DNA of 9,082 nucleotides from Erysipelotrichaceae bacterium (lineage in GTDB: Bacteria; Bacillota_I; Bacilli_A; Erysipelotrichales; Erysipelotrichaceae): contig CAAEDX010000087.1 of NCBI GenBank assembly GCA_900754715.1, positions 1-9,082 of the forward strand, written 5' to 3'. Made by a program: the position numbers and the translations under genes. This document shows, in pieces, positions 6,781 to 9,082 of the stretch. The first letter of the stretch is position 1. The number at the start of each line of letters is the position of its first letter. The notes under the pieces are model-generated. The model had not been told where the DNA came from. It did not search any database and saw only the letters and a list, made by a program, of their open reading frames with translations.

Positions 6781-6829
6781 CCTCGGAAAAAAGCCAAGTA
6801 TTCATGATGCGAACTTGGAGATTCCGAGG
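6781..6829 (-). promoter_or_regulatory. Nested leader hairpin with internal terminator-like stem (attenuator)
   Basis: On the minus strand an outer stem CCTCGGAA (6822-6829) with TTCCGAGG (6781-6788) encloses an inner stem CCAAGT (6813-6818) with ACTTGG (6794-6799). The inner stem is followed by C and six U residues (6787-6792), so it can act as a terminator by itself. The outer 5' arm begins three bases after the leader peptide stop, where a ribosome finishing the peptide would cover it. The 13-base inner loop contains GCATCATGAAT, which can pair with the next terminator. Confidence 0.6.
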
Positions 6830-6832
6830 CTG

Positions 6833-6877
6833 TCAAAAGGTAAAATAATCAAAGTAGTTCTTTGTCGCAAGCTTCAT
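6833..6877 (-). CDS. Phe/Tyr-rich leader peptide of the aromatic operon (14 residues)
   Basis: The peptide is MKLATKNYFDYFTF, ending in TGA. The ATG at 6877 has an AGGAG site (6886-6890) eight bases upstream. Five of the last seven codons are Tyr or Phe (residues 8, 9, 11, 12 and 14), with no Trp. The stop lies three bases before a nested hairpin and is followed by two terminator-like structures, then the aroE-aroK and aroF genes. In well-studied attenuators such as pheL, ribosome stalling at codons for a scarce amino acid sets the fold of the downstream RNA. The same role is inferred here, with low Phe-tRNA or Tyr-tRNA favouring readthrough. Translation is not proven. Confidence 0.75.
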   Translation of the reverse strand: MKLATKNYFDYFTF

Positions 6878-6899
6878 TTCGATCACTCCTGATGGTACT

Positions 6900-6928
6900 A
6901 GGATACAGCGAAAAAAATGAAAATGCAA
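6900..6928 (-). promoter_or_regulatory. Promoter candidate for the aromatic operon leader
   Basis: The minus strand has TTGCAT (6923-6928), a 17-base spacer and TATCCT (6900-6905). Transcription would begin near 6893, just ahead of the leader peptide's ribosome binding site. Spacing is ideal but the -35 is poor and the -10 matches four of six bases. The surrounding DNA is very AT-rich and also holds the divergent aroD promoter. Confidence 0.4.
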
Positions 6929-6954
6929 TAGATTTGTTCATTTTTTTCAAAATG

Positions 6955-6983
6955 TTTTCAAGAATGGTGAAAAGTGTTACAAT
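6955..6983 (+). promoter_or_regulatory. aroD promoter
   Basis: TTTTCA (6955-6960), a 17-base spacer and TACAAT (6978-6983) form a promoter, with TG at 6975-6976 making an extended -10. The start of transcription would be near 6990, giving a leader of about 24 bases that contains GGAGGT. No attenuator is visible on this side. Confidence 0.65.
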
Positions 6984-7013
6984 ACTCTGGGAATCGTTAC
7001 GGAGGTAATCATC

Positions 7014-7772
7014 ATGCATGCAGTGAAAGTCAGAAATCTCATCATCAAAGAAGGAATGCCGGCACTTTGCGTACCACTGTGCGCAGCAACACCGGATGCG
7101 CTGCGAAACGAAGCCGGCAAAGCTGCCGTCAGCGCAGACATGCTGGAATGGCGGATGGACCATTATGAGGAAGCGTCCGCGGATGCGCTAGGCAAAGGCG
7201 CGCTGGTCATCAGGGAAACGATCGGGGAGCTGCCGCTGCTTGCGACCTTCCGCACGGCAGAAGAGGGCGGCTGCCGCTCCATCTCCTCTTCTGACTATCA
7301 CGCGCTCTACGCTGCGCTGATCGAACGCAAGGCCTGCGACCTCATCGATCTTGAGCTTACGCAAGAGGAGCCAGTGATCCGCGCGCTGATCGCTATGGCA
7401 CATGATGCCGGCATCAAGGTCGTGATATCCAGCCACGATTTTGCCAAGACCCCCTCGCTGGAAGCGATGACAGGACGGCTGCGGCGGATGCAGCAGCTGG
7501 GCGCTGACATCGCAAAGCTTGCGGTCATGCCGCAGGATGAGCTGGATGTGCTGCGGCTGCTGGAAGCGAGCGTAAGGGCGCACCGATGCCTCGATGTCCC
7601 GCTCATCACCATGGCAATGGGCGCGCTGGGCACGATCAGCCGTCTGAGCGGAGAGACATTTCATTCTGCCGTGACATTCGCCAGCATGGGAAAGGGCAGC
7701 GCCCCGGGTCAGCTGGAGGCTGCGCCGGCGCGGGCCGCGCTGCAGCTGCTGCATGAAGCGCGTGAAAGATAA
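7014..7772 (+). CDS. aroD: Type I 3-dehydroquinate dehydratase
   Basis: This encodes a 252-residue class I dehydroquinase, which converts 3-dehydroquinate to 3-dehydroshikimate by a Schiff-base mechanism, the third step of the shikimate pathway. The length is normal. Substrate and catalytic residues are in place: Glu45 and Arg47 in EWRMDHY, Arg80 in TFR, His141 in SSHDF, the Schiff-base Lys168 in AKLAVMP, Arg210 in TISRLSG, and Ser229 to Gln233 in GSAPGQ. GGAGGT at 7001-7006, seven bases before ATG 7014, fixes the start. It is transcribed away from the aroE-aroK/aroF operon, so the pathway genes are split across a shared control region. No terminator is seen after its stop, so some transcripts may continue into the NfnA-like gene. 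Confidence 0.95.
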   Translation: MHAVKVRNLIIKEGMPALCVPLCAATPDALRNEAGKAAVSADMLEWRMDHYEEASADALGKGALVIRETIGELPLLATFRTAEEGGCRSISSSDYHALYAALIERKACDLIDLELTQEEPVIRALIAMAHDAGIKVVISSHDFAKTPSLEAMTGRLRRMQQLGADIAKLAVMPQDELDVLRLLEASVRAHRCLDVPLITMAMGALGTISRLSGETFHSAVTFASMGKGSAPGQLEAAPARAALQLLHEARER

Positions 7773-7775
7773 TGC

Positions 7776-7804
7776 TTGAGCAGGCTGTAAAAACATTGTA
7801 GAAT
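7776..7804 (+). promoter_or_regulatory. Promoter candidate for the NfnAB-like pair
   Basis: TTGAGC (7776-7781), a 17-base spacer and TAGAAT (7799-7804) lie just after the aroD stop, 36 bases before the start of the flavoprotein gene. A 6-base inverted repeat, GCTGTA (7784-7789) and TACAGC (7808-7813), flanks the -10 and could be an operator. Confidence 0.55.
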
Positions 7805-7839
7805 AAATACAGCAGGTTTGATTGGAAGGAGGAGATTCG

Positions 7840-8682
7840 ATGTTTCGAATCATTAAAAAGGAGAGTTTGAACCCGACGGTGACGCGCATGGTAGTAGAAG
7901 CGCCCCTGGTCGCCAAGAAAGCGCAGGCAGGACAGTTCATCATCCTGCGTGTCCATGAGGACGGGGAGCGCATCCCGCTGACCGTTGCTGATTATGACCG
8001 CGAGCAGGGCACGATCACCATCATTTTCCAGATTGTCGGACGGACGACGATGCTGCTGAATCAGCTGGAAGAAGGAGACGCAATCCTGGATTTCGTCGGT
8101 CCCCTGGGCAGGCCGAGCGAAGTGGAAGGCCTGAAGAAAGTATGCGTGATCGGCGGTGGTGTCGGCTGCGCGATCGCGTATCCGACCGCCAAGGCATTGC
8201 ATGAAAACGGCGCGGAAGTGACCGTGATCACCGGTTTCCGGAACAAAGATCTGGTCATTTTGGAAGAAGAATTCGACGCGGTGAGCGAGCATCGTTATTT
8301 AGTGAGCGATGATGGCAGCACCGGCGTCAAAGGACTGGTCACCAACGTGCTTGAAGAGCTGATCGAAAAAGGCGAACAGTTTGACGAAGTCATCGCTATC
8401 GGCCCGCTGCCGATGATGAAGTTTGTTTGCCTGCTGACCAAGAAATATGGCATCAAGACGATCGTGAGCATGAACCCGATCATGATCGATGGCACCGGCA
8501 TGTGCGGCTGCTGCCGACTCAGCGTAGGCGGCGAGATGAAGTTTGCCTGTGTGGATGGTCCTGACTTTGACGGCCATCTTGTTGATTTTGATGAGGCCAT
8601 GGCGCGCAACAGCGCTTACCGCGATTTTGAGAACCGCGCGCGTGAAGCCACATGCAATCTGTTTCAAAAGGAGGTAGCATAA
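7840..8682 (+). CDS. nfnA: NfnA-like ferredoxin-NADP reductase subunit (FAD/2Fe-2S protein)
   Basis: This encodes a 280-residue cytoplasmic electron-transfer subunit of the sulfide dehydrogenase/NfnA family, related to PyrK. In characterised anaerobes the NfnAB complex couples NADH, NADPH and ferredoxin by flavin-based electron bifurcation. Residues 1 to about 98 form the FAD domain with GQFIILRV (31-38) and RIPLTVADYD (44-53). A Rossmann-type nucleotide site follows at GGGVGCAIAYP (105-115). The 2Fe-2S loop near the C-terminus carries Asp217, Cys222, Cys225 and Cys237 in DGTGMCGCC...FACVDG. Cys224 is an extra cysteine where relatives usually have Gly. AGGAGG at 7827-7832 sets the start at ATG 7840 rather than an upstream TTG at 7822. 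The partner gene begins two bases after the stop. A pure glutamate synthase or sulfide dehydrogenase role remains possible. Confidence 0.85.
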   Translation: MFRIIKKESLNPTVTRMVVEAPLVAKKAQAGQFIILRVHEDGERIPLTVADYDREQGTITIIFQIVGRTTMLLNQLEEGDAILDFVGPLGRPSEVEGLKKVCVIGGGVGCAIAYPTAKALHENGAEVTVITGFRNKDLVILEEEFDAVSEHRYLVSDDGSTGVKGLVTNVLEELIEKGEQFDEVIAIGPLPMMKFVCLLTKKYGIKTIVSMNPIMIDGTGMCGCCRLSVGGEMKFACVDGPDFDGHLVDFDEAMARNSAYRDFENRAREATCNLFQKEVA

Positions 8683-8683
8683 C

Positions 8684-9082
8684 ATGCCGAACATGTCATT
8701 GAAAAAGGTAGAGATGCCGGTTCAGGATCCGATGGTCCGCCGCTCCAATTTTGAAGAAGTCGCGCTTGGCTATACGGAAGAACAGGCGCGTGAAGAAGCT
8801 GAACGCTGCCTGCATTGTCCGACCAAGCCGTGCGTGAGCGGCTGCCCGGTCTCGGTCAATATTCCTGACTTTATCAAGGCAGTGAAAGAAGGCGAATTTG
8901 AAAAAGCATATCACATCATTCATGAGACAAGCTCGCTGCCTGCGGTCTGCGGCCGTGTCTGCCCGCAGGAGACCCAGTGTGAACACGAATGCGTCCGCGG
9001 CAAGAAAGGTGAAAGCGTCGCCATCGGACGGCTGGAGCGCTTTGTCGCCGACTGGTACCGTGAGCACGCTGACGAGGAAGTG
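8684..9082 (+). CDS. nfnB: NfnB/GltA-like large subunit, N-terminal 133 codons (runs off right edge)
   Basis: The frame is open from ATG 8684 to the edge. AGGAGGT (8669-8675), located inside the end of the preceding gene, lies eight bases upstream. The visible part is the iron-sulfur domain of the GltD/GltA family (annotated as NADPH-dependent glutamate synthase, or NfnB when paired with NfnA). It has one cysteine set in CLHCPTKPCVSGCP (42-55: Cys42, 45, 50, 54) and a second in CGRVCPQETQCEHEC (89-103: Cys89, 93, 99, 103), together expected to hold two 4Fe-4S clusters. The FAD and NADPH domains would lie beyond the window. The one-base gap to the previous gene indicates translational coupling and a two-subunit complex, supporting NfnAB over a stand-alone glutamate synthase. 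Confidence 0.85.
   Translation, partial: MPNMSLKKVEMPVQDPMVRRSNFEEVALGYTEEQAREEAERCLHCPTKPCVSGCPVSVNIPDFIKAVKEGEFEKAYHIIHETSSLPAVCGRVCPQETQCEHECVRGKKGESVAIGRLERFVADWYREHADEEV

Noticed and set aside
6849..6938. Alternative leader peptide beginning MNKSIAFSFFSLYP on the minus strand
   Set aside because: It is Phe-rich and tempting as a pheL-like leader, but no ribosome binding site precedes its ATG, the best promoter lies inside it, and it ends within the better-supported 14-codon leader.
1..9082. CRISPR array, insertion sequence, phage, toxin-antitoxin or defence system
   Set aside because: Genes in the window belong to recognisable metabolic, transport or housekeeping families, or are a short partial gene, and no repeat-spacer pattern or transposase was seen.

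Overview
The window looks like chromosomal DNA from an anaerobic Bacillota (Firmicutes) bacterium. The reasons are strong AGGAGG-type ribosome binding sites, frequent TTG/GTG start candidates, TGn extended -10 promoters, a YqaA-type DedA protein, a DAHP synthase with an N-terminal regulatory domain, and an NfnAB-like flavoprotein pair typical of anaerobes. G+C is roughly half by eye. An Erysipelotrichia-like source is a guess and cannot be settled from the sequence alone. I see no insertion sequence, phage gene, tRNA, rRNA or CRISPR array.

Layout, left to right. (1) The 5' end of a probable cupin protein gene runs leftward off the edge, divergent from a rightward pair: an MFS transporter and a DedA/VTT membrane protein. 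(2) Convergent with that pair is a leftward pair: a radical SAM protein of the YhcC/TIGR01212 family, then a class I glutamine amidotransferase-like hydrolase (peptidase C26 type). The hydrolase gene overlaps the DedA gene tail to tail. (3) A rightward YgjP-type zinc metallopeptidase gene follows. It converges on an aromatic operon and shares a bidirectional hairpin terminator with it. (4) A leftward aromatic amino acid operon encodes a shikimate dehydrogenase-shikimate kinase fusion and then DAHP synthase. It is preceded by an attenuator-like leader. (5) Divergent from it is aroD (type I dehydroquinate dehydratase), followed by an NfnA-like FAD/2Fe-2S subunit and the start of the NfnB/GltA-like large subunit, which runs off the right edge.

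The aromatic block supplies four steps of the shikimate pathway: DAHP synthase (first), dehydroquinate dehydratase (third), shikimate dehydrogenase (fourth) and shikimate kinase (fifth). aroB, aroA and aroC are not in the window.

The most notable signal is in the 314-base gap between the aroE-aroK fusion and aroD. It holds an unlisted 14-codon leader peptide with five Phe/Tyr codons among its last seven, a good ribosome binding site, and two tandem terminator-like hairpins. The loop of the first hairpin is complementary to the 3' arm of the second. This is the signature of ribosome-mediated attenuation by phenylalanine/tyrosine supply. The rest of the window is ordinary metabolic and housekeeping content.
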